A stretch of DNA of 64,000 bases from Eopsaltria australis. Lineage: Eukaryota; Chordata; Aves; Passeriformes; Petroicidae. The notes under the pieces were generated by a model. The model saw only the letters and a program-made list of their open reading frames with translations. It ran no database searches and had not been told where the DNA came from. The translations under genes were made by a program, and so were the position numbers. The stretch lies in contig JAVTVJ010000220.1 of NCBI GenBank assembly GCA_034509425.1, positions 744,001-808,000 on the forward strand. Direction: 5' to 3'. The first letter of the stretch is position 1. Each line of letters starts with the position of its first letter. Below are positions 20,550-34,100 of the stretch, piece after piece.

Positions 20550-23500
20550 ATCCTTGTCCACACAGCAAGGCAAGGGTTGTGCTGAGTGCAGGAGAGGGCG
20601 GTGCTTTGTGCCTGCATCCCTTCCAGCCGGTGTTCCCAGTGCTGGGGATGAACACAGGCTCTTTGATCCCACCATCAGAGACGTCCAGGCACAGGGACCC
20701 AGGGAGACACAGCTGGGAGGCATTGACAGGGTCAGACCCTCGGAAGCTGAGTTAGGCTCAATGCATCCATTGCCAGAGGGATCCATATATTTCCATTTGC
20801 TCCCACATCATCCATCCTCATCCTCCTGCTGCAAGAGGCATTTGCTGCTCCTCGACTGGCAGTTCTGTGCCTGGGCTGCAGATCCCACCAGTGCCATTTC
20901 CGAGATGCTGGCAAACATCCCCTCGAGAGGAAAGGAGCTCAGCCAAGCCTGAAATGACCTGCTGGGGCAGGGCAGGCTCCTTCCACTCTCGCATCATGGG
21001 CTGGGATTTATGTAAAAGGGGATTCTTTGCAGGATGGCCAGACCCATGGAGGGGGATGTTTGCAGGGTGCGGCTCCCAGACCACAGCTGGGATCAGGGAG
21101 AGCCCCAGCCTCTGCTAAAGAGCATTTGGCTGCCTTTGAGGTCAGGCTGGACCTGTGTGTTGAGTTCCCCTCTACAGCACAGAGGCCTGTGAGCTTCTTC
21201 CAGTCAGGGCTGCTCCCACACACTTCCCAGACTTTGATTAACTCCAGGCTCCTCTCTTGTCTCAGCCCCTTGAGAAATAAAACTCTCCAGTGTTGCAGAT
21301 TGTTTTCAGGTGATGGAGAAAGCAGGGGCTGAACCCTCTGGCAGTGCACACTCACCTCTGCTGAGGTTGGGGATGGAGCTGGGATGGATTCTCATTGAGA
21401 TGTTCCTGTGTGGCCAAGGATGTTGGCAGATTTGACTACCTTGCCAAAGTAGCAACTCAAAGGTTATCTCAGCCACATCCCCCAGGCTGACACTCCTTCT
21501 GGGACAGCATGGGAGCACCATGGGCAGCATGGAGATGAGCTGGGGTCTGTGGTACTGCTCAAACACAACCTGGTATGGAAATCATATAGAAAAAGAGGAA
21601 AGCTCAGGGATGGAAACATTGCACTGGCTCTTGGCAAGCTGGGCTTCCCCGGCTCCACCACAGTCCTTTCTGTGTCCCCTTGGTCACCTCCTGTATGTGC
21701 ATGACTCAATTCTATCAGAAACTGGTTTCCAGCTCCTGATCCCAGTACCAAAGCACAGCCACTGGTTTTGATTGCCCAGACTGGGCTGCAAAGCTTTAAG
21801 CCAGATTGAGTTGGGATCATCAGTGATTCCCACAGTGAGAGAGCATCCCTTCTCCCATTGGGGTCTCCAGAGCAGGCTCATCCAGGAGAGAGGATGCCAG
21901 AGTGAGGAGGGGCAGCCCCCTGCCTGCCCAGCCCTGCTCCCTCATCCCTGCCCGCTCCCTGCTCCCACGGACATGTGCACACACGGTGGCAGGACAGGCG
22001 ATGCCAAACCTTCCTCCGGGCACTGTCACCTGATCTCCGCCACCTCCGCTCCAAGCCCGGACAAAAATAAACCCGGGAGCGCTGCAGTGGAGCCGCCCTG
22101 GCACGGCCGGCCCGGGCTGAGCCCATTGTTCCAGTGATAATGCTGGTTCCAGTGACTGATCCCAGAGAAATGCAGATATTCCCCTTGCGCCTCTCCAGCC
22201 TCCTGCTGCACAGAAACCATGGCTCAGGAGCAGGTGGGAAAGCAAAGAACATTTTTTTTCCCCCCCGCCATGTGAATTTTCTTGTTGATAGAAGTTTCCT
22301 TCCTTCTGGGCGAGGCTAAAGTTTTCACAGGAATTATTTTTTTTCCTTGAAAGTTTTAATTTGTTTAAGAAGAAGGGTATAAAACCCCCCTCTCCTTATA
22401 TCCTGAAAATGCAAAGCATGAAGCTCCAGCTTCCCTGCTCCTGGCAGGGCCCAGTGCTCCTGCAGGGCAGCAGCTTTTTGTTATGTAAAACTGGCATTTC
22501 CTTGCAGCTTCCATGGTGCTTCCAAGCATGTGCAGAAATACCTGAGCAAGGGTGTGCTGAGGCCAGCCAAACTCATTTCAGTTGTGACCTAAGCAGGTGC
22601 TTGGTTGGAAAGGTCCAAAGCTGGGGCGGTGGCTTTGGCAGGGCAGGGCTGGAGCTGTGTGGTGACAGAGGGGACACCACAGAGTCAGCGATTTGGGGTC
22701 TTCTTCAGCACTCAACCAAGACACACCTGAGACAAACCAGGCCTGCAGAGGGACTCAGCATTTCTGTGGTGTGTCCTGGGCTTTCACATCCATTTGTGTG
22801 GCTGCAAAGTTGCCCTCACACCCCTGATTTGTGGTGCAGAAATAGCAGACACTCTGCTCCAGAGGATCTTTACTTGCTGGCAGCCCAGCCCCGAGCCTGG
22901 CTGAGCTCAGGATGTGCCCCAGCTCTGCATGAGCAGCCCCAGGAAGGCTTTGCCACAGGAGACCCCACCAGCAGAACCAAAATATGGGCACCAGCTGCAT
23001 CTCCTCATGCTCCAGGTGTCTAAGTGGCTTCCAGGGTGTCTGCCCTGAGCAGGAGACATCAAAGTCTCTCCCAGGCACTCTCCTTCCAAGGAGCCCAGCA
23101 TGCTCCCAGCTTGGCAAGGCGATCAAACGGGAGGAAAAGACAGATCTGAGCAGAAAACTGAGAGAGGAGGCAGCAGCAATATGGTCCTGGAGAAAGCAGG
23201 AGCACAACCCCTTGGCTTCCACTCCCTGCTGCTTCCCCTCGCTGCTCAGAGTGCCTCCAGCTCCAAATGCCTCGGCTTTGCACTGAGCTGATCTCCTGGT
23301 GTTCTCTGGGCTGCAGCCCCATCCATGGCAGCTTGAACTCTGGAGCATCCACCAGACAGGCTCCTGCTCCTCCTGCAATGTGCCAGGGAAATCACAAGAC
23401 TCTGGGGTAAGCAGCAGCTCTCCAGGGACAGACCCTGCCTGCCTGCATCACGCTGGATTTTGTCCCTGTCCCCAAAGCCTCTCACCCCCTCTCTCCAGGC

Positions 23501-24664
23501 CATACCTGGTTCTTCCGAAGGCGTCATGACTTCACTGCCTATTTTTATCCAGCCCACTGCTAAGTAAAAGCAGAGTTGACACTGGCTTTTGGAAAAAAAA
23601 ACAAAAAAAGAAAAAGGAAAAAAAAAAAAGAAAACAAGGCATTTTTCTTATTGTGTGGGAAAAGATCCATGGGTTGGGTTTTCTTTTTCTTCCCCCTTTA
23701 CTTGGAGATCTCCCAAAGCAAACAAGTGCTGTTAACTGGAAAATAGGATGATTCACCAGTCCCCTGGGCAGATGGTACCCGGGCCCTCTATTCTCCAACT
23801 CCTGGCAAGGGAAAATGCCCCCTGTAAAACTTAAAATAAACAGATGATCCTGTATCCATCATGGGATCTGCTCTGCAAAGCCAACGTGTCTTCAGCAATC
23901 TCCTGCATGTGCCCAGACCACCCAGGCATCTCCTGTCACTGTCCTGCCCCAGAGGGGCAGTTTGGGACGTGCAGGATCAGATCAGGGGAACAGGAGGTTT
24001 CCAGAAGTTGCAGCCTGCCTGTGGATGCTGGAAACTGAGCCATGTGCTGGGTTACAGCCCCAAATGAAGGATGCAGCAGCTCTGAGCCGCTCCAGGAGCT
24101 GCTGCTCTGTGACAAGGTGTCTGTCCCTCCATGGAGCATCTGCCACGCTATGCCCTTGCCCTGGGGTGCTGAGGAGATGCTGACACATGGAAAAGCTGGC
24201 CAGGAGATCCCCGTGGGTGAACAAACAGTGGGGCCAGAGCAATGAAGCAGCATTATCTTCCCTGCAGCCTCTGACATGTGCCACGGAGGGACCGTTCTCT
24301 TCACACTGTGACTCAAATCCCATATGGATAGTGCAGGAATCTGCTGTCCTTTCCAGAGACTGGGAAGGCCTGTTTTTAAATGCCCCCAGCTCCTCCCTTC
24401 TGCAGGAAATTGAACCTCTCATCCTTACTATAATCCCCTTCCAGATTCCCAAATCCTGGCCCCACCAGCAGCAGGGCTGTCCCTGCAAGGAGGCCTCGTC
24501 TCAGGGATGCAGCAAAGTGAGGGACTCTTGAGGGATTTTGAGGCACCATAGCCCCTGAAGCACATCCCACATGGAAAGTGCCCACCACCAGTGTCCTTTC
24601 CAGGCAGGAGCTGTGATGGTGATGCTAGAAAAGACTGGGGTGAAAAGAGGACCTTGAGAGGGCC

Positions 24665-25438
24665 TTGAGGCAACTCAGGAGTGAACTGTTCCCTGTTGAG
24701 ATGAGGGTTCCTGGACCAGGGTCTGCCTTTCTCTGCCTGGGACATTGTAACAGCAGAGGAGCCCCAAGCACAAGGCTGAGAGGCCAAATTCCCAGCACTT
24801 TAAAATTCCCCCTTGGAAGCTTTTTGGCTGCTGGAGGCCTGGGTTATTTCTGGATGCACTCGGCAGGAGTGTTTTTCTCTTGCTTCGAAGCAGGGATGAA
24901 CAAAGAGCTCAGCTCTCTGCCTGCACAGAGACAGCCCCACTGCCCTGGCAGCACCCACATGAGCTGTGTGCCCTCTCCTCTCCCTGCTCTCCAGGCCAGG
25001 GATGAGCTCCCGAGGGTGGGGATCATGAACTGCTCCCTGTATGAGCCAGAGACACAGGGAAATCTCTTCCTTCCTCCCACCTTTAAATCAGATCTTTTCA
25101 GCCCCAATGGCCAGCAGCCCCCACTCCTCACAAGGGGTCTGTCCCTACTTTTGGGATGCACAAATGCCTCAGCTCCTAAGAGGGCTCTTGGGACAGAGAA
25201 ACGAGGTTTCTTAAACAAGCCAGAGATGCTGAGCCTCAAAATACGTGACAGCCAATTGTGGTGTCACCGCATTGCCCACATTGCCACAGCTGCTCTGGGC
25301 ATTTTTATCAGCTTTGCCCTCCTCCTGGTGCTTTTGTGTTTTATTCAGAGGCACCCACTCACCCCTCACGCCTTGGGGTGGGCAGCAGCCTCTGCCTGGA
25401 ACCCACTCCTCCACCTCTGCCTGAGTACGAGGCTGTGA
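24665..25438 (+). other. Open frame of 257 codons with one hydrophobic segment, coding status unknown
   Basis: One of the longest open frames in the gene-free interval. Its predicted product has a strongly hydrophobic stretch near residues 208-228 (IATAALGIFISFALLLVLLC) followed by basic and polar residues, as in a single-pass membrane protein. Against a gene: I recognise no family, the first 180 residues look like translated GC-rich non-coding DNA, several minus-strand frames overlap it, and no promoter or intron signals flank it convincingly. Chance is the likelier explanation. Confidence 0.12.
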
Positions 25439-28200
25439 CAGCCCCCAGGTCACCTCTGGGCATGTCTGCAGAGGGATTAACGGGAGGAATCCCATTTTTA
25501 ATGCCAAATATATAGAATAAATTGTGCTGCTACAGATTTAGAAAGGAAATACAGCCAGCACCCAGGAGTTCTGGCTTGGCAGCAGTTCTGGTGGGCACCC
25601 TGCAGGCTGGAGGTGTTTGGGTTTGGAGGGTGAGGAATGGTTTCAGGGCTATGATTCCTCCCCATCACCCAGCCCTGTGGTGTCCAGCTGCAGCAGCAGG
25701 AAGAAGGGGTTTTGGCCCCTGCTCTGACCACCCAGCAGCTGCCCTGCCTGCTCCTCCAGCCAGCTGAACAAGCACCCAGCACTGGGGGATCGTGGGCTTA
25801 ATGGTCCTGGGGGGCAGGGGGGGTGAGGGAGGTGGGGAAGGCACTGGGTGAGGGAGACAGGGGCCAGAGATGAAGAGGTGACCTTAACCCTGGCACCTGG
25901 AGTGGGGCAGGTGGCTGGAGTGAGGTGGGTGGTCTCTGATCCCCTCTGAGCCTCCATGTGTGGGGAGCTGGCAGAAGTACAAACATCCCAGGGCTGGAAT
26001 TTTGGACTGCCAGGATTCATTCTGGCCACTTCCTGGCCTGGCTGCAGCTCAGAGAAAAGTGATCTGGCACCTGGGATCCCAAACTGCCCCAACTCACCTC
26101 ACACTCAGCCCAGGGACTCCTCTCTTGGACCCAGCCCCCAGGAGACACCTGTTAAGATCTTTCCAGAAGGCTCAAGGCAGCTGGAGTGTCCTTTTGCTCC
26201 CATCCCAGCCAGTGCATGGTGGCAGCTCCTGGGGACAGTGGGGACAGGGAGCTGCTGTGATGGGAAAGCTGTGCCTCCTGTGCAGAGGGGTCAGCATGGC
26301 ACTAGGCAGCCCCAGGCACCCCTCATGTCACTGCAACCACCCCATGGGAGCTGCTCCTTCAGCCTTCCCTCTCCCAGACCTGGCTCAGAGGGAAGAGGAA
26401 TGGGGGAGTGGAAAGAACAGCCCATTTTAGACCAAAATCCCAATGCAGACACACCTGGAGGAGACCATTTCTGCCACAGGCTTCTCACAGACAAAGACCT
26501 TTCTCCTGTGACACCCCTGAAAGTCTAAACTGGGAACCAGCACCAATCCCCACGAGGTGCCAGGGGACATGGGCACTGTCCTCGTGCCCCCACTCCCTCA
26601 CACCTCCTGTCCCTGCCATCAGCTGCTGCTCTCCATGGAAATTTGCCCTTTTTCCCCCCTGACAACAAACCCTGCCCAGCACTGAGTGCTCCAGGCTCCC
26701 AGCATCAATCCATCTGCTGGGCTCAGTGTCACAAGTGCATCATGGAAAATGCTATCGACCCACCAAGGTGGTGACTTAATTTGAGGGCTCTAATGAGGCA
26801 GGGATTTAACGTTATTACACAAAGGTAAGTGGAGCTGCCGGGTGCCCTGTGCCGGAGGGTGCTGGTGGTGCTGTTGCCCAGCTCCTCGTGTGGGAAGGTG
26901 CCTCCAAGGACACATTGGTGTTAGGGAAGGGCTGGGCTTGTGTCCAGAACTGAGTTAACATCTCGTTGTGCTGGGGTGTCCAGGCTCCTGGTCCTGCCCA
27001 GAGTCACAGGGGAGTTCAGATCCCAGATGAGCTCTGAGCTGCATCTTTCAGCATCGCTATCTTTAGTGCTTCCCTCCATCTCCTGGCTCCTTCCTTCCCA
27101 TCTCCTGGCTCCTTCCTCCCCTCCCAGCTCTTGGAAGCCTCTTAGTGCCTCGAGTTAATGTTCTGTTTCAAAACAGCATGTCCTGGCTTCACAAAAGGGT
27201 AGAAAACTCAGGGGAGAGCACTCATTAGGAGACTTCCAGCCTGCCACCAATTCACTTTACATCCCTGATGAAGTCCTTTATTCCAATTTCCTCATTAATG
27301 CACCACATTAACATGATCACTCCTTAACTCGGATGTATTTGCCCTCTCTTCCCTCAGGCCATGCAGCTCAGCTGCCTGGACATCTTTGGATCTCCAGGGC
27401 CTTTGGGACACAGCCAGGACAGAACTGAGTGTCCCCAGGACTAAAGCACAGCTGTGGGATGGAGCAGAGAGCCCCAGCTATGTCCAAAAGCAGTTGGGAG
27501 GGTGATGGGGCAGCCTAGCACCAGTCGAGGGGCTCCTAACCTCAGAGCAGCCAGGCACAGGGAGGGCAAGGAGGGAAGGTACAGCCCTCACTGATCCATG
27601 GGCTGGGGAACATGACCTCTGTGCCCTGGGGCAGCTCTCACTCACACCAGCAGCTCAGTTTTACAAACCATCAGGGTGATGACTTTAATTCCGAGTCCTC
27701 CCCTGCACACCGCAATGATTTTTCCAACCACGCTGACCACAAGCTCACAGTATCGGCCTCTACTGAGCCCAGCAGAGCCCTGATCCCTCCTGGATTCCTG
27801 AGATACCACCACCATCCCCTGCTCCCTCCAGAAGTGTTTCCTCTCCTCAGCTGGAAGCAGGTGCAGGCTCCTGATAACTCTTCTTTCTGTCCACAAAGGA
27901 AACGGGGCGTGAGAACAGCCCTGCACACGAGCAGGATGACAGCCCTGCTCCCACTGATCTCAGCTCGGGCTGCAGATGACTCTGCCAGGCCTGGGAAAGT
28001 GAGACACTGTGAATAGAAAACAAAGGCTTAAATGTCCCTAAGCCAGTGATCCCAGTGATGTCTCAGCATCACCCGAACAACGAGGATCTCCTCCTCCTCC
28101 TCACAGCTGGTGGAGGCAGGACACAAGCACATGGTGGAATGACTGTCCCTGCCTGCAGGACTGTTGTTGTGAGCTAAAGGAGGGTCTCAGCACACAGGGA

Positions 28201-28318
28201 GATTGGATGGGGCTTGGAGCAACTGGTCTGGTGGAAGGTGTCCCTCCCTATCCAAGGCAGGGGGTTGGAATGAGATGAGTTTTAAGGTCCCTTCCAACCC
28301 AATCACTCTGTGATTCTG
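28201..28318 (+). mobile_element. CR1 LINE fragment (3' end)
   Basis: Sense-orientation CR1 tail: GATTGGATGGGGCTTGGAGC, then the AAGGTGTCCCT landmark, and TTTAAGGTCCCTTCCAACCC followed by the TGTGATTCTG terminal repeat type. Confidence 0.92.
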
Positions 28319-31015
28319 TTCCTCTGGCCAGTCATGGCAGGCACTGGTGTCTCTGCTGTATTTTCCTGTGAGTTCTTGGTGTAACCAGCCTCAGCATCAG
28401 GTGAAGGGACTGTCCACTCAGGAGCAGATGGCTGGAAGCAACATCCTGAGGTTCCTACACTCTTCCCAGCTGTGTATGAGCATCTTCCTCATTCTCCCAC
28501 TCCAGGAGATCCAGACAGTGAATGTGGATCCCCCCGAGAAGTGTGGCATAGGTCTGACCCACGTGTGAAGAAAAAACATCAACGAATGAAAAGAAACAAG
28601 CCCAACAACAAACCAGAAAAGCTTTTTGGAAACTTGGAAAAAATCACAGAGTGATGGGAAGGAGGGGGAAAAGCTCTTTGGCTTCTAGTTCTTCAGGCAG
28701 GCCTCAAACCTAACAGATCCACATCTCCTATAAAACCTGGGCAACTCCAACCCTTCCCACACAGGAAAAGCAGCACAAGAAGTCCACCCAAGGGGAGGGT
28801 CAGGGCGGGATTTCCCCCTCCACTCCTTCCTCCCACCCATCACCATCTGGTGAGGACGAGGAGCGTGGTCAGCGGGCTTTCCCCGAGAGCGGGGACACTG
28901 CTGTCACCTGGTTCCCCACCAACCCGAGTTGCCTGTGCACATTCAGCAAACAGTCACTGTTGCAGAGACACTTTCTCCCAAACAGCCTCCCTCCCTCGCC
29001 GCCTCCTGCGGAGCCTCGTACGTCAGCGCCTGTGGAGGAGAAGCGGTGGGCTGGGGACCGAACTTTGGGCTGCGTGGGCAGCTCCCGCACGCAGCAGCAA
29101 GGGCGAAGTTTAACGGGGATGTTCAACGGGATCCAACAGCTCCAGGAACCCCGAGATCTCTCCCAGGGTGACTGGGTGGGTTAACGCAGCAGTCGAGCAT
29201 TAGGAATGCCAAAAGGAAGGCTGGGGGGATGTGGGGAGGGGGAGATGGGCGAGGAGAGGATAAAGAAGCTGGAGAGCTGAGGAACCCTGTCCTTTCTCAC
29301 TCTTTGACATGCAAATCAAATTTGCCTTTCTAAGAGCGATGAAAAACCTCTACATCTTGGCAGGGCTTGGAGAGAGACAAGGCTAAGGCAGGTCCAGGGA
29401 ATAACAGCCTCCTGCAGCCAGCCTGAAATTGTACCCTACAGAATTATCACAGACTCCTGCCCACACCCCCAGCAACCCCCATTTTAAACCCTGTCAGCAC
29501 TGGGATTCCTCTGCAACCATGAGTTGCAAATAGGTTGCTGGGAGAGACAAATGCCAAGGGAGAAAGGTTAAACAGACATTGTGCTCTGAAGGGGGAAAAA
29601 AGAAGGATCCAATTCAGCTTTGCAGTTTCTAAAGCAGTCTCATGAGATCCTGAGTGAAGCGTGCGCAAGCAGTTTTGGCAAGGAGAAACAAAAGACCTGA
29701 GAGGAGCGAGAGGAAGGGTGAATGAACAAAAGACAGGAAAGCTGCACGTGTTTTCAGTCCCTGAAGTTCACTCGTCTCTCTTTTCATGCCCAAGCCCTTT
29801 TCTTCTTGAGGCACCTTTGGGAAAGGTAGGAAATGGGGGTTTACTGCCACTGGGTTTAGCACTAGATCCTATTAACCAAAAAGAATGGGAGCAAGGAGAA
29901 ATTCCCGAGGCGAGAAAAAAAAATCCCTCATTAATTGGCGGGTCCCTGGGGGGCTGAAGCGGAGATGTTGAGCTGAATTCAATTACAGACCTGGTCAGAA
30001 TCAGGCAGGAAGATGTGGCTTCTTTCACTGTGTCAATTAAAGAAGCGACTGGGAACGATAGACTTCTCTGCACAGCCTCTGACCCATGAGTCAAAACAAG
30101 CTTCCATCCGGCACTGCCTGATGGCCCCGCGGCTCCCACTGGGAACAGATGGGCTCATGGGCAGTGCAGGGATGCCAGAAGGCCTCCTTGCAGGCTGGGC
30201 ACTCGACAAAACCAAGCCTTGTGCCCGCTGCAGAAATTGCTGTTCTCTGCAGGAAGGTGGCATCGTTAACAGTAATTAATTTGCAGCCACTGTGCTACCT
30301 GAGCAGAACCGAGCGCGGCATCACTGAGCCAGCAGCTCCCCCACCGGATTTCGGGTCTGTCTTTAGCATTTCCCTGAGGGAATGAGGAAATAACTGGCCA
30401 AGTGAAGAGGGACAAGGCAGAGAAGCTTTCAAAAGGTATCTGGGCACTAAAAGCTCTGCATCAAATCACACCCCCCTTCCTGGCTGAGGGAAGCAGCTCC
30501 CCTCAGACCACTCGGTGCTGCACAGCCTGAACCCTCCAGCTTTCAGTCCCTGGTACCACAGCAAAAAGCAGATGCCAGTAGAATATCACATCCTTTTCCC
30601 TTCACTGTCCTCCACATTAGGCTAGGTGTGGCTATCCCTAATTTTCAATCTTCCATCATTTCCCCTGCAAGAGCATCACAAAGTTTAAGAGCTCCTAGAC
30701 ACGCATGTCCTGGCTAATCCACTTCCCTCCTCTTTTCCTCCTGTGCCTTGATCTTCTCCCCGTGGATCACCTTTAGCATTGAAAGGAGATAAACCAGCAG
30801 CATTCTGCACCTCACACCCTGCAAAAACAAAGCACATGGAGGCACCCAGGAGAGCACTGAGAGAATTTGCTGGGTGATGTCTGAAATGTACAGCAGGGTG
30901 CATGTGTGGGGGGAAATAAACCATGGAAAAGGGAGAAAGCAGCAAGGCTCAGCTGGGCAGGGCTCTGAGAACATGGCCCAGAGAAGAGATAGGGCACAGC
31001 AGGGTCACATTCCCT
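28319..31015. other. Intergenic DNA with one CpG-bearing patch
   Basis: No exon or RNA gene recognised. A CpG-bearing patch at about 28,980-29,110 is listed separately. Otherwise mixed composition with A-rich patches (28560-28650 and 29905-29930). Open frames are short and overlapping. Confidence 0.4.
28980..29110. promoter_or_regulatory. CpG-bearing patch with CRE-like site
   Basis: A local rise in CpG in otherwise CpG-poor DNA. It includes TACGTCA at 29019-29025, close to the CREB/ATF half-site consensus. No TATA box and no downstream exon were recognised. Weak regulatory candidate. Confidence 0.2.
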
Positions 31016-31112
31016 GCAGCCTGGTCTAGTGGAAGGTGTCCCTGCTCATGGCAGGGGTTGGAACAAGATGAGCTTTAAGGTCACTTCCAAGCCAAGCCGT
31101 TCTAGAATTCTG
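31016..31112 (+). mobile_element. CR1 LINE fragment (3' end)
   Basis: Short sense-orientation tail: CTGGTCTAGTGGAAGGTGTC, then TGGCAGGGGTTGGAACAAGA, then GCTTTAAGGTCACTTCCAAG. About 95 bp, ending in the degenerate TTCTAGAATTCTG terminal type. Confidence 0.9.
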
Positions 31113-34100
31113 TGCTTGATTCCTGCAGGGTTCAGGTGGGCAGGACTGTGTCCTTCCTTTGTAGGATCAGAAAACTTCCAAGGAACCTCCCTCTGCTCCA
31201 TCACCACTTTCTGCTCTACTGGGATAACATCCACATCCTCCCATTTTCAGCTAACTGCTCTCATCAAAGGAGTAACAATACTGTGTTCCTACTGACACCA
31301 TTTTACACCTTAAAAAGGATCTCTTTCTTGAGATTCCCCTTCAAGGGTTGAAAACTTCCTTTCTTCTACTCGTTCCTGCTACTTTCCTTCTCCTTTGAAG
31401 ATGTTTATTTTATTGAACGGTCTCCTTTGCAACACATGCAGCTTATTTCTTGCCATCCTGGATCCATCATGCCTGGCCTGATCACAGGATACCATGGGTG
31501 GCTTCAAAGCCTTCTGGGCATCCTCACACAATCCCTCCAAAAAAAAAAAAAAGCAAGAAAAATGATGCCAGAAAGGTCTGGTTTTTCTCTGGGAGCACAG
31601 CCCAGAACACAGGACCCCTAGGAATAAGCTGGATAAGGGGATAAGGGCTGATCCTGAGCTCTCTGTGGACCAGCTGAAACCACTAAGTTATGAAGAACGA
31701 AGAGGTCCTCTACAAACATCTCTATATATTTATAGCTCTTGAGTGCTCCTTTCCTGTTGGTGCTTAAGTGGCATTGCCAGCACCTGGGGAAAGAGATCCT
31801 CAAGAGATGGGCTAATTGATGGAATTGTTCCTGGTCGGTTAATGGATAGCTGCTAATTGGTGGAAGAGGCTGAGCAGGGGGGCTGTGCTGTTGGAAGAAC
31901 TTCTCTGAGGCCTTGGAGGGAGAAAGCAGCCAAGAACAAAGGATCTGTGCAGTGTCAGGCAGGGCCTGGAACGGGAGGAATTTCTCTTTCTCATATTCTT
32001 GGCTTATTTACAAAGATTCCCAAAACTCCTGTAAGGAACAGATGAGCAGGATGAGCAATGCTTCATTCCCAGCCCCAGAGCACAGTCCCAAGAGCAAAGG
32101 GAGAGGTTTGTTACAGTCAGCAAAACCCAGCAGAGTGTCGGGAAAGGAGCTTTCCTGCTGCAGCTCCAGATGCACCTTTGTGGTGACCCAAGCCACACCC
32201 TCATCCTGGGGGATGCTGAGGGTGTGGGGACCACAAGTCGAAGTCTGTGAATTCCTCTGACACTGGTGATGTGGAAGAAAAGTCTGTGGCTGTAAGTCGG
32301 AGCTCTGGGAAAGAGCAGGGAGGGAAAATGCTGTGTCCTTCTACCTGGAAGCCTTTGGGCTCATGTCTGAGTCACTTCTTCATCCAAAAGAGCATCTTCA
32401 TGCTCCAAGACACTTCCAGCATCCCTCCCCTTCTTTCCATGCTTTTGTCAGCTTCCTCAGAGCCCAGAAGGTATTGAGAAGTCCTAGAGGTGAAAGAGAA
32501 AGCAGCCTCCACTCAGGATGGGAAGAAATGCTCTCCTGCCTCAGTCCTGGGGTTCATTACTGAGGAGAGGGTCCTGAGCTGGGCAGATGCCACATGAGTT
32601 CAGGAAAGCTGTCAGCAGGAAAGAAAGGAGGGCAGAGAAGGAAAAGGCACGTGCTGTACCCGCCGGCGCTGACTAAACCCTGAGGCTTTGTTTGCTTGGT
32701 CTCTCCAGCCCCATAAAAGTCAGATGAGCCTTTTAGCCGAGAGCCTGGGGAGGAACAGAGAGGGTTGGGATAAGTGCAGCAGTGTGGGCCATTCCCTCCT
32801 GTACCTCCCTATCTGTGGGGCCCAAGGGAGCCATTTCGGGTCCTTTGGTCTTACAGGAATTCCTTGGTCCGGAGCTCCTTCTCCTGCAAATTTCTCCTTT
32901 TAGGAGCAGTTCAGTAAGGCCATAAAAAGTGCTGGACTTGTGCAGGGCTCAGCCTGAAGCTGAGCAGGGGCTGAGGACAGACAGAGGTTCAGCGATGCCT
33001 TCATCTGAGCCTTCTCTCCCCACTGAGATGTAAGGCAGGACTAAAAAGGTCCCAAAAATGAGGAGAATTTTGGTGTAACAAGGCAAAGAGCACAAACACT
33101 CCCAAACTCATTCCTCCAGCCTGGGAACTACCACGGCAGCAGCTGGAGCAGCGATTTTCCCTGTGAGGAGGAAGGGAAGGAGTGAGGAGCGCTTAGCAGG
33201 GAGGTGTAAAGGGAAATCCTACTTTACAGGGGCCCAGCCAGTCCTGCTTGTACCAAGTGACAGAGCTGACAGGAACATGTGACAAAACACAAACAGTGTC
33301 TGGTGGGTACAAAACGGCAGCGGGGACTCATCGCTCTCTGCCCCAGCAGGTATTTGGATGCTGAGAGACAGTTCCCAGGTAACACGTGGGGCTTCTTATT
33401 TGAAAACTGCTCTTTTTATTATTATCTTTCCTCCCACTGCAAAAGGCAAAGAGAAAAGAGACAGGGAGAGGGAGAGTCGTTTGACAAGCTGGAAACTTCT
33501 CGGGGGGGCAGAAAAAATGAATAAGTGGGGAAAGAGACATGAATAAGGGGAGGAAGAACAAAAGTGCAGGTGAAGAAGGAAATACAAAGTCAAAAGGCTC
33601 AGGGCTGACTCAGTGTGGTGCAGGGGTTGTGAGGGAGACTCTGCCTTTTGGAAATCAGTAATCCAAAGGGCTCTGCGTGTGTGCATAAAGTTATTGACTG
33701 ACTGCATTACATCCACTTATCCCCCATTAAGCAGCAGGCTTCAGCTTGATCCCCAACAGCAAGGAATTAGAGTAACTCTACCCTGCGTTTTTAGAAGGGT
33801 TTCCATCTCCCAGGAATCCAAAGTGCTTCAGCAGCCCTCCGGGGAATGCAGGACTGACATCCAGATCCTTCTGGGGTGGAGACTGGCAGTGGGACAGGCT
33901 GCTGTGTGCAGGGAGATGGGAGGGAACCCTGGTGCTTCTGCACAAAGCCATAGGATCTCTATTATGCAAGCAGAGTAGGAAAGGGTTGGCTTCCAAGGAC
34001 ACAGAATATAATTAGCCTATCTCAGAACAAGTAGCAATTCCTCCCCTGCTAAGCTGCTCTCAGTTCAGCTTCAAACAAATCATCTCTGCTCCCTGGCTGT

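Larger units (their letters stand above)
19525..28200. other. Intergenic DNA with no recognised gene
   Basis: 8.7 kb of moderately GC-rich DNA. Seen: a GT run at 20532-20549; a CpG-bearing patch at about 21,960-22,120; an interrupted poly-A stretch at about 23592-23640; and one unusually long open frame at 24665-25438 (listed separately). An AT-rich block at about 27,170-27,345 might be a regulatory element. No CR1 fragment, RNA gene or known exon was recognised. Confidence 0.45.

Noticed and set aside
22375..22400. TATAAAA near 22379 as a promoter
   Set aside because: Isolated motif with no supporting elements or downstream exon.
23592..23640. Poly-A tract as the tail of a processed pseudogene or LINE
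   Set aside because: It is interrupted by C and G, and the upstream sequence shows no retrocopy or LINE similarity.
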